Made by a program: the position numbers and the translations under genes. A DNA stretch of 26,924 nucleotides. It comes from a virus. Below the pieces are notes generated by a model. That model was not told the DNA's origin. It did no database searches and worked only from the letters and a program-made list of their open reading frames with translations. Position 1 is the first letter of the stretch; every line of letters starts with the position of its first letter. Of the stretch, positions 13,884 to 23,214 are shown piece by piece. Location of the stretch: positions 1 through 26,924 of the IMG/VR virus record IMGVR_UViG_3300025127_000215; one strand, written 5' to 3'.

Positions 13884-14053
13884 TGAAGGTATTAGAGCCA
13901 AAAGAGATAATAGAAACTATTAGTAATATTAAGACAGGTGAGGTATACAAGAATGATAAGGAATGGAAAGAAAAAGGCATTCCTAAAGAAGATATTAGAC
14001 GAGATGTTAAAATAATCATGCCTAGTCTTGATTTGTTTGGAGAAACTAAATGA
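13883..14053 (+). CDS. small charged protein (56 aa), unknown
   Basis: 56 residues, starting on the preceding stop (TAATG) and ending in ATGA with the next gene. Sequence is charged and helical (VLEPKEIIETISNIKTGEVY, KEWKEKGIPKEDIRRDVKIIMP, then LDLFGETK). The K-x-W-x-x-KGI-x-x-x-D-I motif looks like a short folded unit and not a random tail. Similar conserved small proteins occur ahead of internal virion genes in pelagiphage-like genomes. Function unknown; no nucleic-acid or enzyme motif is visible. Confidence 0.6.
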   Translation: MKVLEPKEIIETISNIKTGEVYKNDKEWKEKGIPKEDIRRDVKIIMPSLDLFGETK

Positions 14054-14829
14054 GCATAATGCAACTAGTAAAAAAGAAAAAAGGTAAAAAACGACCTGGC
14101 TACCGTGGTCCTGGGGAGTATCAAGGTGGCGCCACAAATCAAGGTGGATCTGGTAAATCTTCTAGTAGTTCAAAAAGTGGAGGATTTACTGGAGGAGGCG
14201 GAGGAGGAGCAGATGCTTCAACACAATCTTTTGATAAATCAATAAATCCAAATAGACCAGGTGGACCAATAGGTAGGGATGATAGTGGGGGACCAGGTCC
14301 TGATCGAAGAGCAGTTAGTCAATTTTCTCAATATGGTAGAAATTTATTTGCTCAAAATTTAGATCCAAGATTAAGATTTGATCCTAGAACTGGGGGTATG
14401 AAAAAACCTTTTTTAAGCGGTTTAGGGTCTACTATATTTGGAGGTATATTAAGTTTAATAAATCCTGCGTTAGGACTAGCATTTAGAGGTGTTAATTTTC
14501 TAAGAGACAAAGTTCCTCAAACATTTCAAAATTTTAAATCGTCAAATACATTAGAAGAGTTTAGAGATAAAATGAGAGGATATGGAAGAACTATGCCGGT
14601 TATCAGCACCAACCCAGCTTTTGGCGGTATTGAGTCACTTGGTGTTTTTGATGATGATGAAGAAGAAGATATTATAATACCTGGGGCTAAGCCAACTATT
14701 CCTAGTCTATCTGATGAACTTATGGATTTTGAACAAGGCCAAACAATCTCTCCTTTACAAGCAAGAGATGGTGGTAGAATTCAATATATGGATGGTGGAC
14801 TAACTGACCTCGTAGATATATATGATTGA
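14050..14829 (+). CDS. internal virion protein with Gly/Ser-rich start and GG motifs
   Basis: 259 residues. Begins Lys-rich (KKKKGKKRPGYRGPG), then a disordered Gly/Ser stretch with GGGGGG (residues 20-60), a middle with a hydrophobic segment (FGGILSLINPALGLAFRGVNFL, about 130-155), an acidic run (DDDEEED near 200) and an end with YMDGGLTD. The M-x-GG kind of ending is shared by the next genes. No enzyme motif. The mixture of disorder, one membrane-like segment and position before the large internal proteins suits an ejected protein. It begins in the stop of the 56-residue gene. Confidence 0.55.
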   Translation: MSIMQLVKKKKGKKRPGYRGPGEYQGGATNQGGSGKSSSSSKSGGFTGGGGGGADASTQSFDKSINPNRPGGPIGRDDSGGPGPDRRAVSQFSQYGRNLFAQNLDPRLRFDPRTGGMKKPFLSGLGSTIFGGILSLINPALGLAFRGVNFLRDKVPQTFQNFKSSNTLEEFRDKMRGYGRTMPVISTNPAFGGIESLGVFDDDEEEDIIIPGAKPTIPSLSDELMDFEQGQTISPLQARDGGRIQYMDGGLTDLVDIYD

Positions 14830-14863
14830 TTATAGGAGAAAAAGGCGATAAAAAGGTAAAACT

Positions 14864-16171
14864 ATGGCAATTTCAAGGATGAATATGGAAAGACAACTTC
14901 GTAACATGGGTGGACTTATGACGCTAGAGGAGCCAAGGCAAGGGTATTTTCTAGGTAAGATTGTAAGAAAAGCTAAAAAAGCCATAAAGAAAGTTGTTAA
15001 ATCACCACTAGGTAAAGCTGCAATATTAGGCGGTATAGGTATGATTCCTTTTGGTGCTAGTAAAGCAAGTTTGTTTAGCAGACTAGGTGGTGCTTTAGGA
15101 ACTGGTGGTAAACTAAGCACACTTGGAGATATATTTCGAGTTGGTGGAGAAGCCGGAAAAGCTTTTAGTGTCCCTAGAATACTAGGTGGAATTGGTATTG
15201 GTTCTGCATTAGCTGCACCATTCTTAATGGGTGGTGATGAAGAAGAAGAGGATCCAGGTATACCTGTTTCAGGTGTACAGCCAATGGTAGCTGATATTAG
15301 AAATCAAGCTCAACAGTTTTATAGAGATCCTGCTGCAGCTGCAGCCTCTGGTTTATTTTTTATGCCACAAAGAAGATTTGTGCAAGAACCTTTTCTTGCT
15401 GCCGGTGGTGGATTAGCTGACATACCAAGAGGAGGATATGAAAGTGGTGAAATGGTTATGGAAGATTTATCAAAAGACCCTAACTACAAAGGTTGGTTAA
15501 AATTATATGAAAAAAATCCTGAAGTAGCTATGATGAATGAAAAGGCTAAAGAATATTTACGATTTAAAAACAGTAAAGCTGGAGGTGGATTAGCTGACAT
15601 ACCAAGAGAGGGATACGAGAGTGGTGAAAAAGTTTCAGGTATTTTAAAACTACTTAGTAGGCTTACTCCTGCTGGAGCAGCTAAAGAATTAGCTTCAAAC
15701 ATGGACATGGACACTTTAAAAAAACTTAGCATGTTAACTCCTTTTGGAGCTGCTAAAAAAGCAGCTGAAGGTCTTGCAAGTATGGATATGGATATTTTAA
15801 AAAAACTTAGCATGTTAACCCCTACTGGAGCTGCATTTAATTTAGGTAAAAAACTTGCTATGAAAGATGGCGGTATGATAGACATGGGTGGTTTAGAAAA
15901 AGATTATAGAGAAGGTGGCTTTGTGCCAATAGGAGCTGAGGAAAGAGCAGACGATGTACCTGCTAGACTTAGCAAGAATGAATTTGTATTTACAGCAGAC
16001 GCTGTAAGAAATGCAGGCGGAGGCGACATAGACAAAGGTGCTGAAGTTATGCAAAATATGATGGACAATCTAGAAGCAGGTGGTACTATATCAGAAGAGT
16101 CTCAGGGCAAAGAAAATCCTGCACAAGCAATGTTCGATCAAGCACAAATGTTGGAGAATAGGATAGTATAA
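14864..16171 (+). CDS. internal virion protein with internal repeats (ADDVPARLSKNEFVF type)
   Basis: 435 residues. Basic start (KIVRKAKKAIKKVVKSPLGK), then hydrophobic Gly-rich stretches (residues 50-66 and 105-123) that could enter a membrane, an acidic patch (DEEEED 125-130), a doubled AGGGLADIPRxGYESGE unit at 180 and 239, three LTPxGAA units (262-333), and a conserved end EERADDVPARLSKNEFVFTADAVRNAGGGDIDKGA. That end is a strong marine-phage signature; its role is not known. AAGG at 853-856 of the 14 kb region serves the ATG. Membrane-active stretches with basic DNA-binding parts fit an ejected, DNA-passage protein. Confidence 0.6.
   Translation: MAISRMNMERQLRNMGGLMTLEEPRQGYFLGKIVRKAKKAIKKVVKSPLGKAAILGGIGMIPFGASKASLFSRLGGALGTGGKLSTLGDIFRVGGEAGKAFSVPRILGGIGIGSALAAPFLMGGDEEEEDPGIPVSGVQPMVADIRNQAQQFYRDPAAAAASGLFFMPQRRFVQEPFLAAGGGLADIPRGGYESGEMVMEDLSKDPNYKGWLKLYEKNPEVAMMNEKAKEYLRFKNSKAGGGLADIPREGYESGEKVSGILKLLSRLTPAGAAKELASNMDMDTLKKLSMLTPFGAAKKAAEGLASMDMDILKKLSMLTPTGAAFNLGKKLAMKDGGMIDMGGLEKDYREGGFVPIGAEERADDVPARLSKNEFVFTADAVRNAGGGDIDKGAEVMQNMMDNLEAGGTISEESQGKENPAQAMFDQAQMLENRIV
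15401..15628 (+). repeat. two copies of the AGGGLADIPR unit
   Basis: Copies at 15401-15451 and 15578-15628, 177 bases apart, differ by only a few bases and encode AGGGLADIPR(G/E)GYESGE. Being nearly identical at DNA level suggests recent duplication. Confidence 0.75.
15647..15862 (+). repeat. three LTPxGAA coding repeats, period about 81 bases
   Basis: Units encode LKKLSMLTP(F/T)GAA, the best match being 15701-15754 against 15782-15835, offset 81 bases. The first unit (from 15647) is more divergent (KLLSRLTPAGAA). Confidence 0.7.
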
Positions 16172-17091
16172 TGGCGTTACCAGATTATTTACAAGAAGCA
16201 GGAAAAGATTTTGCCAAACAGTTAACGGCACAAACAGCAGTACCACTTAAAACGGATGCGTTTACAGGTCGTCAGTTTGTTGCTGGTGAAGATCCGTTAC
16301 AAACACAAGCTATCGGTCTAGCAACACAAGGTATTGGTTCTTTTCAACCATTTTTACAAGGTGCACAACAAGCTGTAGCACAAGGAGCACAAACACTTGG
16401 ACAGGTTGGACAAGATATTTCAGGACTCGGACAATTTATGGGTGCTGGAGCAGGGACCGGGGTTGGATCAATTGCAGATTTTACATCACCATTTCAACAA
16501 CAAGTTATTGATGAATCATTAAGACAATTTGATTTATCAAGACAAGCAGGTTTACAAAATATTTCTGATATGGCATTAGCACAAGGAGCATTTGGTGGTG
16601 GCAGACAAGGTGCATTAGAGGGACAATTTTTAGCTGATACTGCATTAGGTAGAGCAGGACTTGAAGCACAATTAAGAGCACAAGGTTTTGCGGATGCAGC
16701 AGCAAGAAGAGGTCAAGCATTTGGACAACAACAATCATTAGCAGCACAAAGAGCTGCATTAGCAAATCAACAAGCAAATTTAGCTAATCAACTGTTTGGA
16801 GTATCTAATTTTCAAAGAGCAGGACAAGCAGCAGACGTAGCCAACTTAGGTCAGCTTGGTGCTTTTAGACAAGGTTTAGAACAATCACGATTAGCAGCCG
16901 ATCAACAGGCAGCACAGGCAGCAGCATTTGAACCATTCCAAAGATTAGATAGATTTGGAGCAGGAATTACAAGTCTTGCTGGAGGTGTAGGAGGACCACA
17001 ATTCCAGGCACCCGCAGCTCCTAGTCCATTCTCTACGGCTTTAAGTACAGCTCTTGGTATTGGTGGATTGTTTGGAAAATTTAGGAATTAA
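16171..17091 (+). CDS. Ala/Gln-rich internal virion protein
   Basis: 306 residues, about a third Ala and Gln, nearly all helical by eye, with GAFGGGRQGALEGQFLAD in the middle (residues 139-156) and long Q/A-rich coiled-coil-like stretches (175-250). The start lies on the preceding stop (TAATG). GC rises to about 45 percent in parts because of the Ala/Gln codons. Comparable proteins with SPFQQQVIDESL and GAFGG-R-Q are widespread in marine phage virion blocks. A role in the DNA-ejection core is inferred from neighbours and composition, not from a fold match. Confidence 0.55.
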   Translation: MALPDYLQEAGKDFAKQLTAQTAVPLKTDAFTGRQFVAGEDPLQTQAIGLATQGIGSFQPFLQGAQQAVAQGAQTLGQVGQDISGLGQFMGAGAGTGVGSIADFTSPFQQQVIDESLRQFDLSRQAGLQNISDMALAQGAFGGGRQGALEGQFLADTALGRAGLEAQLRAQGFADAAARRGQAFGQQQSLAAQRAALANQQANLANQLFGVSNFQRAGQAADVANLGQLGAFRQGLEQSRLAADQQAAQAAAFEPFQRLDRFGAGITSLAGGVGGPQFQAPAAPSPFSTALSTALGIGGLFGKFRN

Positions 17092-17093
17092 TT

Positions 17094-18470
17094 ATGCGAC
17101 CATTAAATAGACCAATGTTTAGATACGGTGGCCCTATTAAAGAGGGTATTATGGACGGTATGAGAGAGCCAAAGAAAAATGGTGGTAGAATGTTGTTGGT
17201 TGGTGAGCACCCACAACAATTTAAAGATGCAAGTGGAAGAGAACAACATTTTGGACCTCTTGTTGCTATTGGATCAGGACTTATGGCTGGTTTAAGAGCG
17301 TTGCCTGTAATTGCTAGAGGAATAGCTATGAAAGGAACACCAAGAGCACCGGGAACAGGTAGCTTTTTTAGAAATTTATTACCAACTGGAAGATTTAGAA
17401 CTGTCCCTGGAAAACAACGTAGCCCAGATCCTGAATTTATAAAAGGAGATCCTACAGCATTTCCAGGAGGTCCTGGTCCAGATAAAGTATTAGGTCTTGG
17501 AGAGGCTCTTAAAAACCCTTTACTTTTAGGAAGAGCTATTAGAGAAAATCCTTTTACTGCATTAGGAGCATTACCTGTTGCTGGAACAGGGATTGAATTA
17601 ATTGGTAGAGGTATTGCAGGTGCAGCTAAAATGAGCCCAGATGCTTTAAGAGCATACGCTAACGCTGTCATACCTTTTGGAGATCCATTTACGAAAAAAG
17701 AAGAAGATGTTACAACAACCGAGGATGGCCCAGGTATAAAACGTGGTGATCCAAATAAAGATAAAGCTGTTCCAGCCCCTGATGCAGGCGGCACTCGTGG
17801 TAAATCAGATTCAGAAAAACAAATAATAAACGAAGATAGAATTAACGAAACAAGACAAAGATATTACAAAATGATGGGTCTAGATAAAATGAAAAAAGAT
17901 GCTGTCTATGATTCTTTAATCGATGCAAGTAGAATTGTATCTGAAGAAGGTGCAGATCTTAAAGGTTCAATTAAATCGGGTAGTTTACAAAATAGACTTA
18001 TACAAGCTTTAGGTAAAAACTTAGATAAATCTGCTGAGCTTAAAAGAGCAATTGACTCTGCAGTTCTTAAAGGTGAGATTCAAAAAGATATTAATCTAAC
18101 TAAACCATCAGCATTTGCAGAACAAGTAGAGTATATTAGAAATAATCCAAATGATCCATTAGCTAAAAAATTATCAGGCATGAGATCCGTAGCTGATGAC
18201 TTAGCTCTTATGGCAGATAAACCGATAACAAGTGACATTGTAGCTAGATCGGTTCAGTCTAAAGGCACAAAAGTAAAAGATGTATTAGACGATACTAAAT
18301 TCCAAAAATGGGAAAAGAACAATGAAAATAAAGACGAGATAGATTACTTACAAGAAATAACTAAAGGTGCATCATTAGATCCAGGTATCTATATCATAAA
18401 TAAAAAAGCCTTTAGAGTTGATGAGGATGGAGATACATTCCCTGTAGATTTAGATAGTATAATAGGTTAG
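17094..18470 (+). CDS. internal virion protein with MFRYGGPIKEG start
   Basis: 458 residues. The opening MRPLNRPMFRYGGPIKEGIMDGMREP is typical of a pelagiphage-type internal protein. Then come hydrophobic Gly-rich segments (residues 58-78 and 150-180), a Lys/Asp-rich linker (200-245) and a helical C-terminal half (NRLIQALGKNLDKSAELKRAID and more). A stop-start gap of two bases separates it from the previous gene; AGGAA is the only upstream signal. No catalytic motif. Likely an ejected protein, which together with its neighbours would line or extend the channel through the cell wall. Confidence 0.55.
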   Translation: MRPLNRPMFRYGGPIKEGIMDGMREPKKNGGRMLLVGEHPQQFKDASGREQHFGPLVAIGSGLMAGLRALPVIARGIAMKGTPRAPGTGSFFRNLLPTGRFRTVPGKQRSPDPEFIKGDPTAFPGGPGPDKVLGLGEALKNPLLLGRAIRENPFTALGALPVAGTGIELIGRGIAGAAKMSPDALRAYANAVIPFGDPFTKKEEDVTTTEDGPGIKRGDPNKDKAVPAPDAGGTRGKSDSEKQIINEDRINETRQRYYKMMGLDKMKKDAVYDSLIDASRIVSEEGADLKGSIKSGSLQNRLIQALGKNLDKSAELKRAIDSAVLKGEIQKDINLTKPSAFAEQVEYIRNNPNDPLAKKLSGMRSVADDLALMADKPITSDIVARSVQSKGTKVKDVLDDTKFQKWEKNNENKDEIDYLQEITKGASLDPGIYIINKKAFRVDEDGDTFPVDLDSIIG

Positions 18471-18480
18471 GAGGTAAATC

Positions 18481-21400
18481 ATGGCCTCATTAAGAGAAAT
18501 AAATTTAGCTAACGCAGAAAGTAATAATAAAGTAGGCACAATTGAATCTATACTAGCAGGTGTAGGTTCTGGTCTTCTTGCAATACCAAAAGGTTTCTTT
18601 TCATTAGGTGCAACATTATTAGATTTAGGTGTAGATCAAAACAGAGCAGCTAGAGTAGAGGCATTCTTTGATGATCTTACAGAGTTAGATGAGAAAGCAG
18701 AGGCAACCGTTGCTGGTCAAATAACAGAAGCATTAATTAATATAGGTATACCAGCTACTGCTGGTTTTAGAATAGGATCTAAGATTGCAGTTGATGCAAT
18801 GAAAGCTGCAAATAGAGGTAAGTATTTTAGACCTACAACAGAGGTAAAAAAATTAGCTGACGATGTTTTAGAATTAAATTTAAAAGGTAAAACAAATAGA
18901 TTTATTGGTGGTGCGTTAGGAGGTGGTGTTGGTGAAGCAACATTTGTTGGTGACGTAGAACAGATAGGTACATTTGGTGATCTTATTGGTGGACCTACAG
19001 AAGTAGACAGAGAGTCTGATGACCCTCTAACAGATCTATTAAACAGAGTTAAGTTTGGTACAGAGGGTGCATTATTTACAGGATTAATTGGTGGCACTGG
19101 TAAAGTTATTAAGAAACTAACTAACAGAAACAAAAATATTACAGACTCAAACGATAAGATAGATAGATTTATAGATAAGATTGCATCGGGGTTCAGGGCT
19201 AGAAGTGGTAAAACACAAGAGTTTTTTGATGTAGAAAGAGTTAACATAGGTGAAAGATCTTCTGATGCTGTGACAGCAAAAAATATATCTAGAGAATTAG
19301 ATATATCCATAGATAAAATATTTCCGCCATTTAGAAACATAGCTAACAGAACTAATCAAAAAAATAGAGACGCATTATTAAAAGATATTAATGATTTGTT
19401 GTTATCGGGTGAAGCACAAATAGATGACCTTGGTTATGCAAAGTTTGGTGCATTAGATCAAACAAAAAAAGAAGCGTTACTTAAAAAATTACAAGGATTA
19501 AATGTTGATGAAGATACTATTGGCACTATCTTTGGTAGCCTTACAACTATCAGAGACAAGTGGGCTGATCTCTTTTCTAATTTAGGAAGAACACTAGGTA
19601 AGAATGAGATAGCAGAATTTAAAAAATTATTTGGTAATAAATTTAAAAATTATATTGGTGCAACGTATGATGTTTTTCAAAATAAAAGTATACTACCCTT
19701 CTTTGCATACACACCTACAAGAGAGGCGATTGAAAAAGCTAAAACAGTATTTAAGAGTAGTGCTGCAGAAGCAGGAAAACCAATAACAGATTTGCAAGCA
19801 GAACAGATAGTAGCCAATGCATTAAAAGATCCTAACCTCCCTAAAGGTTTTAGATTAGATAAACCGTCTGATGTTATATTTAAAGTACCAGACTTTTTTG
19901 TCAATAGAACTGTGTTAGATGAAACACTACAAAGAAGAACTGCACAACCACTTGTGTCTATTGGTGAGATAAAATCAAAAGCAGATAGAGAGGTGTTTGA
20001 AGAATTATTTGGTAAACAAAAAAACCCCATGCAAACAATTATAGGTGCTACTGCAAAATTATCTATGCTTACAAGACGTAATATGTTTTACAGAGACTTA
20101 TTAAAAAAGAATGACGAAGTTGCAGAGTTATATAGATCAGGACAGAGTAATGTAAAACCTTTTTTAGCTAGAAGTGAAGATGAAGCTAGAGAATTATTTG
20201 GCACAGACTATCAATTAGTTGAAGTTATTGACCCTGCTAAACGATTAACTATTGATGCAGGTAAAGGTGTTAAGAAAGAAGTATTAGATAAAAATAATGT
20301 TGCTATGGGTGCAACAAATCCTTTCGGAGAATCGCAGTTTTTTGCAAGACCTGGTGTTGCTAAAGCATTATATGATACAGGAATGAAGCAACAGGACCCA
20401 GGGATGTTGGGTCAGCTGTATCAAAGTTTAGTTTTATATCCAAAAGGTTTATCACAAGTAGCTAAAACAATTTTATCGCCAGTCACACACATGAGAAACT
20501 TTGTTAGTGCTAGCTTCTTTGCAACAGCAAACGGTATCATACCTGATGGTGAAGCTATCAAACAAGCTTACCAAGCTTTACAAACACCACTCAAAGGGAC
20601 AAGACAACAGAATGAATTATACGAGAAACTTTTAAAACTTGGTGTAGTAAACTCTAACGTAAGATTGGGAGATCTAACAAGATTACTTGAGGATGTAAAC
20701 TTTGGTGAGACTATGACATCAGACAAAGGGTTTAGAATGTTATTAAAACCATTGTCAAAATTAAAATCTGTATCACAAGATCTATATACAGCTGAGGATG
20801 ATTTTTGGAAGATAGCATCATGGGCTATGGAACAAAAAAGAATTGAAAAAAGTTTAACAAATGTTGGATTAACAAAAGGACAAACATTTAAAAGAAATGG
20901 TGTTGACGTAGTATTTGACAATGATTTTTTAGAAAAAGAAGCAGCAGACATTGTAAAAAATAATATACCAAACTATGATTATGTATCTGACTTTGTAAAA
21001 GGTTTAAGAAAATTACCTGTAGGTAATTTCGTATCATTTCCTGCAGAGATAGCTAGAACAGGAACTAATATTGTAAGACGTGGTCTTAGAGAGATAAATG
21101 AAACAATAACTCTAGCTGACGGTACAGTAGTAAAGCCTTTTCAAGCAATAGGATATACTAGATTATTTGGTATGGGTGCAACTACGATAGCTGTACCAGC
21201 TGCAACAGCAGAAGCATTTGCTGCACTATATGATGTAACAGATGAAGAAAGAGAAGCACTTAGAAGATATGTAGCTGACTGGTCAAAAAACTCAACATTA
21301 CTGCCAATAAAAGACGAGGATGGTAATTTTAAATATATAGATTTTAGTCACGCTAACGCATACGACACACTAGTTAGACCTATTCAAACAGTAATCAACG

Positions 21401-22389
21401 CAGTCGCCGATGGTAGAACTGATGAAGATGGTATTATGGATGATTTTATTGCGGGTATGTTTGGGTCTATGAGAGAGTTTGCACAACCATTTATATCTGA
21501 ATCTATTTGGACAGAGGCAGTCGCAGATATCATAGCTAGAGGTGGTAGAACTAGAGACGGCTTCCAAGTATTTAATCCACAAGATACTGCAGGAGATAAA
21601 GCATATAAAATTATGGGCCACTTAGTAGAAGCACAAATGCCATTCTCACTTAACCAATTAAAAAGATTAGATAGATCTATAGAATCTGTTGATGTATTAC
21701 AAAAAGGTAAGTTTGATAAATTTGGACAAGCATATGAGTTTGGTGATGAGTTTGCAGGTTTATTTGGTTTTAGAACTGTAGCAGTTAATCCAGATAGAAC
21801 TTTAAAATTTAAAGTTGCAGATTACCAAAGAGGTGTCAGAGAATCTAGACAGTTATTTACTAGAGAGGCTTTACGTGGTGGACCTATTGAACCAAGTCAA
21901 ATTGTAGATTCATATTTAAATGCAAACAGAGCTTTGTTTGGTGTAAGAAAAGATTTTAAATTAGATTTAGACGCTGCAAGAACTTTAGGAATTACACAAT
22001 CAGGATTACAAACTTCTACAGATAGATTATCTAACATAGAAGTTGCATCAATAAATCAAAATATATTTAGACCAATAAATATATCACCAGAAATACAACA
22101 AGCATTTGCAGAAAATGCTGCAAAAATTGGTCAACCCAATCCATTACTTGGTGCATTTGATGCACTTGCAAGTATACAACAACAATTATCTAATACTTCT
22201 TTATTAGAACCTAACTTTCCATTTATAGAAAACCCATTATTACCTATCACACAGGATACACCTATAACACCACAAACGTTAAATTTACCTAGTGTTGATG
22301 CAAATATAGTTAATAATCCAGGTGCAGCGGGATCATTTTCTAACTTGACAACAGCACAAAAATTGCAAATATTGTTTCCACAGGGATAA
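18481..22389 (+). CDS. very large internal virion / ejection protein (1302 aa)
   Basis: 1302 residues, the largest gene here and last of the ejection set. Hydrophobic, Gly-rich segments lie at 23-50 (SILAGVGSGLLAIPKGFF), around 655-690 (LSQVAKTILSPVTHMRNFVS) and 895-918 (GATTIAVPAATAEAFAAL), with helical charged stretches between. The size and place match the gp15/gp16-type proteins of podoviruses, yet I see no lytic transglycosylase motif, in contrast to T7 gp16. The last 100 residues are rich in Gln, Asn and Pro. TAGGAGG at 18468-18474 serves the start. A murein-degrading function may lie elsewhere or be absent. Confidence 0.6.
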   Translation: MASLREINLANAESNNKVGTIESILAGVGSGLLAIPKGFFSLGATLLDLGVDQNRAARVEAFFDDLTELDEKAEATVAGQITEALINIGIPATAGFRIGSKIAVDAMKAANRGKYFRPTTEVKKLADDVLELNLKGKTNRFIGGALGGGVGEATFVGDVEQIGTFGDLIGGPTEVDRESDDPLTDLLNRVKFGTEGALFTGLIGGTGKVIKKLTNRNKNITDSNDKIDRFIDKIASGFRARSGKTQEFFDVERVNIGERSSDAVTAKNISRELDISIDKIFPPFRNIANRTNQKNRDALLKDINDLLLSGEAQIDDLGYAKFGALDQTKKEALLKKLQGLNVDEDTIGTIFGSLTTIRDKWADLFSNLGRTLGKNEIAEFKKLFGNKFKNYIGATYDVFQNKSILPFFAYTPTREAIEKAKTVFKSSAAEAGKPITDLQAEQIVANALKDPNLPKGFRLDKPSDVIFKVPDFFVNRTVLDETLQRRTAQPLVSIGEIKSKADREVFEELFGKQKNPMQTIIGATAKLSMLTRRNMFYRDLLKKNDEVAELYRSGQSNVKPFLARSEDEARELFGTDYQLVEVIDPAKRLTIDAGKGVKKEVLDKNNVAMGATNPFGESQFFARPGVAKALYDTGMKQQDPGMLGQLYQSLVLYPKGLSQVAKTILSPVTHMRNFVSASFFATANGIIPDGEAIKQAYQALQTPLKGTRQQNELYEKLLKLGVVNSNVRLGDLTRLLEDVNFGETMTSDKGFRMLLKPLSKLKSVSQDLYTAEDDFWKIASWAMEQKRIEKSLTNVGLTKGQTFKRNGVDVVFDNDFLEKEAADIVKNNIPNYDYVSDFVKGLRKLPVGNFVSFPAEIARTGTNIVRRGLREINETITLADGTVVKPFQAIGYTRLFGMGATTIAVPAATAEAFAALYDVTDEEREALRRYVADWSKNSTLLPIKDEDGNFKYIDFSHANAYDTLVRPIQTVINAVADGRTDEDGIMDDFIAGMFGSMREFAQPFISESIWTEAVADIIARGGRTRDGFQVFNPQDTAGDKAYKIMGHLVEAQMPFSLNQLKRLDRSIESVDVLQKGKFDKFGQAYEFGDEFAGLFGFRTVAVNPDRTLKFKVADYQRGVRESRQLFTREALRGGPIEPSQIVDSYLNANRALFGVRKDFKLDLDAARTLGITQSGLQTSTDRLSNIEVASINQNIFRPINISPEIQQAFAENAAKIGQPNPLLGAFDALASIQQQLSNTSLLEPNFPFIENPLLPITQDTPITPQTLNLPSVDANIVNNPGAAGSFSNLTTAQKLQILFPQG

Positions 22390-22391
22390 TT

Positions 22392-22571
22392 ATGGCTAAA
22401 AGATCAGCATTACAAAAAATAGAAGACCACGAAAAGCTTTGCAGAATTATGCAAAAGCAAACGTTCGAACAAATAAAAGAAATGAAAGAACGTATTAGAA
22501 GAATAGAATACATGATCGTAGGCGGAATGGGTTCACTTATTCTAGCTTTAATTATGAACTATATGAAATAA
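22392..22571 (+). CDS. mini membrane protein, XhlA-like lysis accessory
   Basis: 59 residues: a charged coiled-coil N-terminal half (LQKIEDHEKLCRIMQKQTF, then KERIRRIEYM) and one hydrophobic segment at the end (IVGGMGSLILALIMNYM). This layout matches XhlA-type lysis accessory proteins or small holins. It starts two bases after the large ejection gene and its stop carries the next ATG (TAATG). It lies just upstream of an M15 peptidase, which supports a lysis role. Topology and pore formation are not proven. Confidence 0.6.
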   Translation: MAKRSALQKIEDHEKLCRIMQKQTFEQIKEMKERIRRIEYMIVGGMGSLILALIMNYMK

Positions 22572-22735
22572 TGACACTTAATTTTGGTATTGGAATGTTT
22601 TTTTATGGTATGATATGCATAGCTATTGGAGCTACAGCTGTGTATTATGTACTAAATAAAATTAAAAAAACTCCAGAAGAAATAGAACAAGAAGAAAACG
22701 AAAAATATTTAAAAGAATTACAAGGAAAACTATAA
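22571..22735 (+). CDS. mini membrane protein, possible holin or inner-membrane spanin
   Basis: 54 residues. One hydrophobic segment near the start (LNFGIGMFFYGMICIAIGATAVYYVL), followed by a Lys/Glu-rich helix (KKTPEEIEQEENEKYLKELQGKL). A membrane anchor with a charged coil can be a class-II-like holin or the inner-membrane half of a spanin pair; no lipoprotein partner is seen nearby. Its start and stop both overlap neighbours by one base, tying it to the endolysin gene. No ribosome-binding site is visible, so translation is probably coupled. Confidence 0.55.
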   Translation: MTLNFGIGMFFYGMICIAIGATAVYYVLNKIKKTPEEIEQEENEKYLKELQGKL

Positions 22736-23214
22736 TGGAATTGACACGAAATTTTAGCTTGTTAGAGCTTACTAAATCAGACACTGCTATTAGAAAGGGC
22801 ATCAACAATAATCCTAATGCAGAACAAATAGAAAAATTAAAAGCGTTGTGTGAAAATATTCTCCAACCTGTTCGAGATCATTTTGGCAGAGTTAAAGTGA
22901 CTAGCGGATTTCGTAGCGTAGAACTATGTACTGCTATCGGAAGCTCTGCAAATTCACAACATGCCAAAGCTGAGGCCGCAGACTTCGAATGTGTTGGCGT
23001 AGATAACGCTGAGCTCGCTGATTGGATACATAGAGAACTTCCATATGATCAACTTATACTTGAGTTTTACACTCCGGGTGAACCTAATAGTGGGTGGATA
23101 CACTGTAGCTATACAGAAGGTATGCCAAGAAAACAATTTTTACATGCGTTTAGAAAAGACGGTAGAACACAATATAAACCTATATTAGGTAAAGCAAAAG
23201 ACTTGTTTGTTTAA
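22735..23214 (+). CDS. endolysin, M15 (D-Ala-D-Ala carboxypeptidase-type) peptidase
   Basis: 159 residues. Zinc-peptidase motif SQHAKAEAADFE gives His76 and Asp83, and WIHCSY gives His123, the three zinc ligands of the M15A fold; TSGFRS (residues 56-61) is the conserved preceding turn. Such enzymes cut peptide bonds in peptidoglycan. No signal peptide is seen, so release through a holin is expected, supported by the two membrane proteins ahead. AAGGA precedes the ATG, which sits on the previous stop. This is the last gene of the rightward late block. Confidence 0.85.
   Translation: MELTRNFSLLELTKSDTAIRKGINNNPNAEQIEKLKALCENILQPVRDHFGRVKVTSGFRSVELCTAIGSSANSQHAKAEAADFECVGVDNAELADWIHRELPYDQLILEFYTPGEPNSGWIHCSYTEGMPRKQFLHAFRKDGRTQYKPILGKAKDLFV

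Noticed and set aside
14864-16171. CRISPR-like repeat array at 15400-15860
   Set aside because: Repeats are in frame, few, differ in spacing and encode protein units; no spacers.
17081-17794. Long leftward frame (237 residues) opposite the gene at 17094
   Set aside because: Pro/Ser/Gly-rich shadow of a gene with good start, context and codon pattern; no ribosome-binding site.
18717-19340. Leftward frame of 207 residues inside the 1302-residue gene
   Set aside because: Shadow with Ser/Leu/Pro bias, no start signal, opposite to the large frame.
18481-22389. Lytic transglycosylase domain in the large ejection protein
   Set aside because: I could not find a catalytic Glu in an ES-x-x-x-P/A-like context with the usual following motifs.
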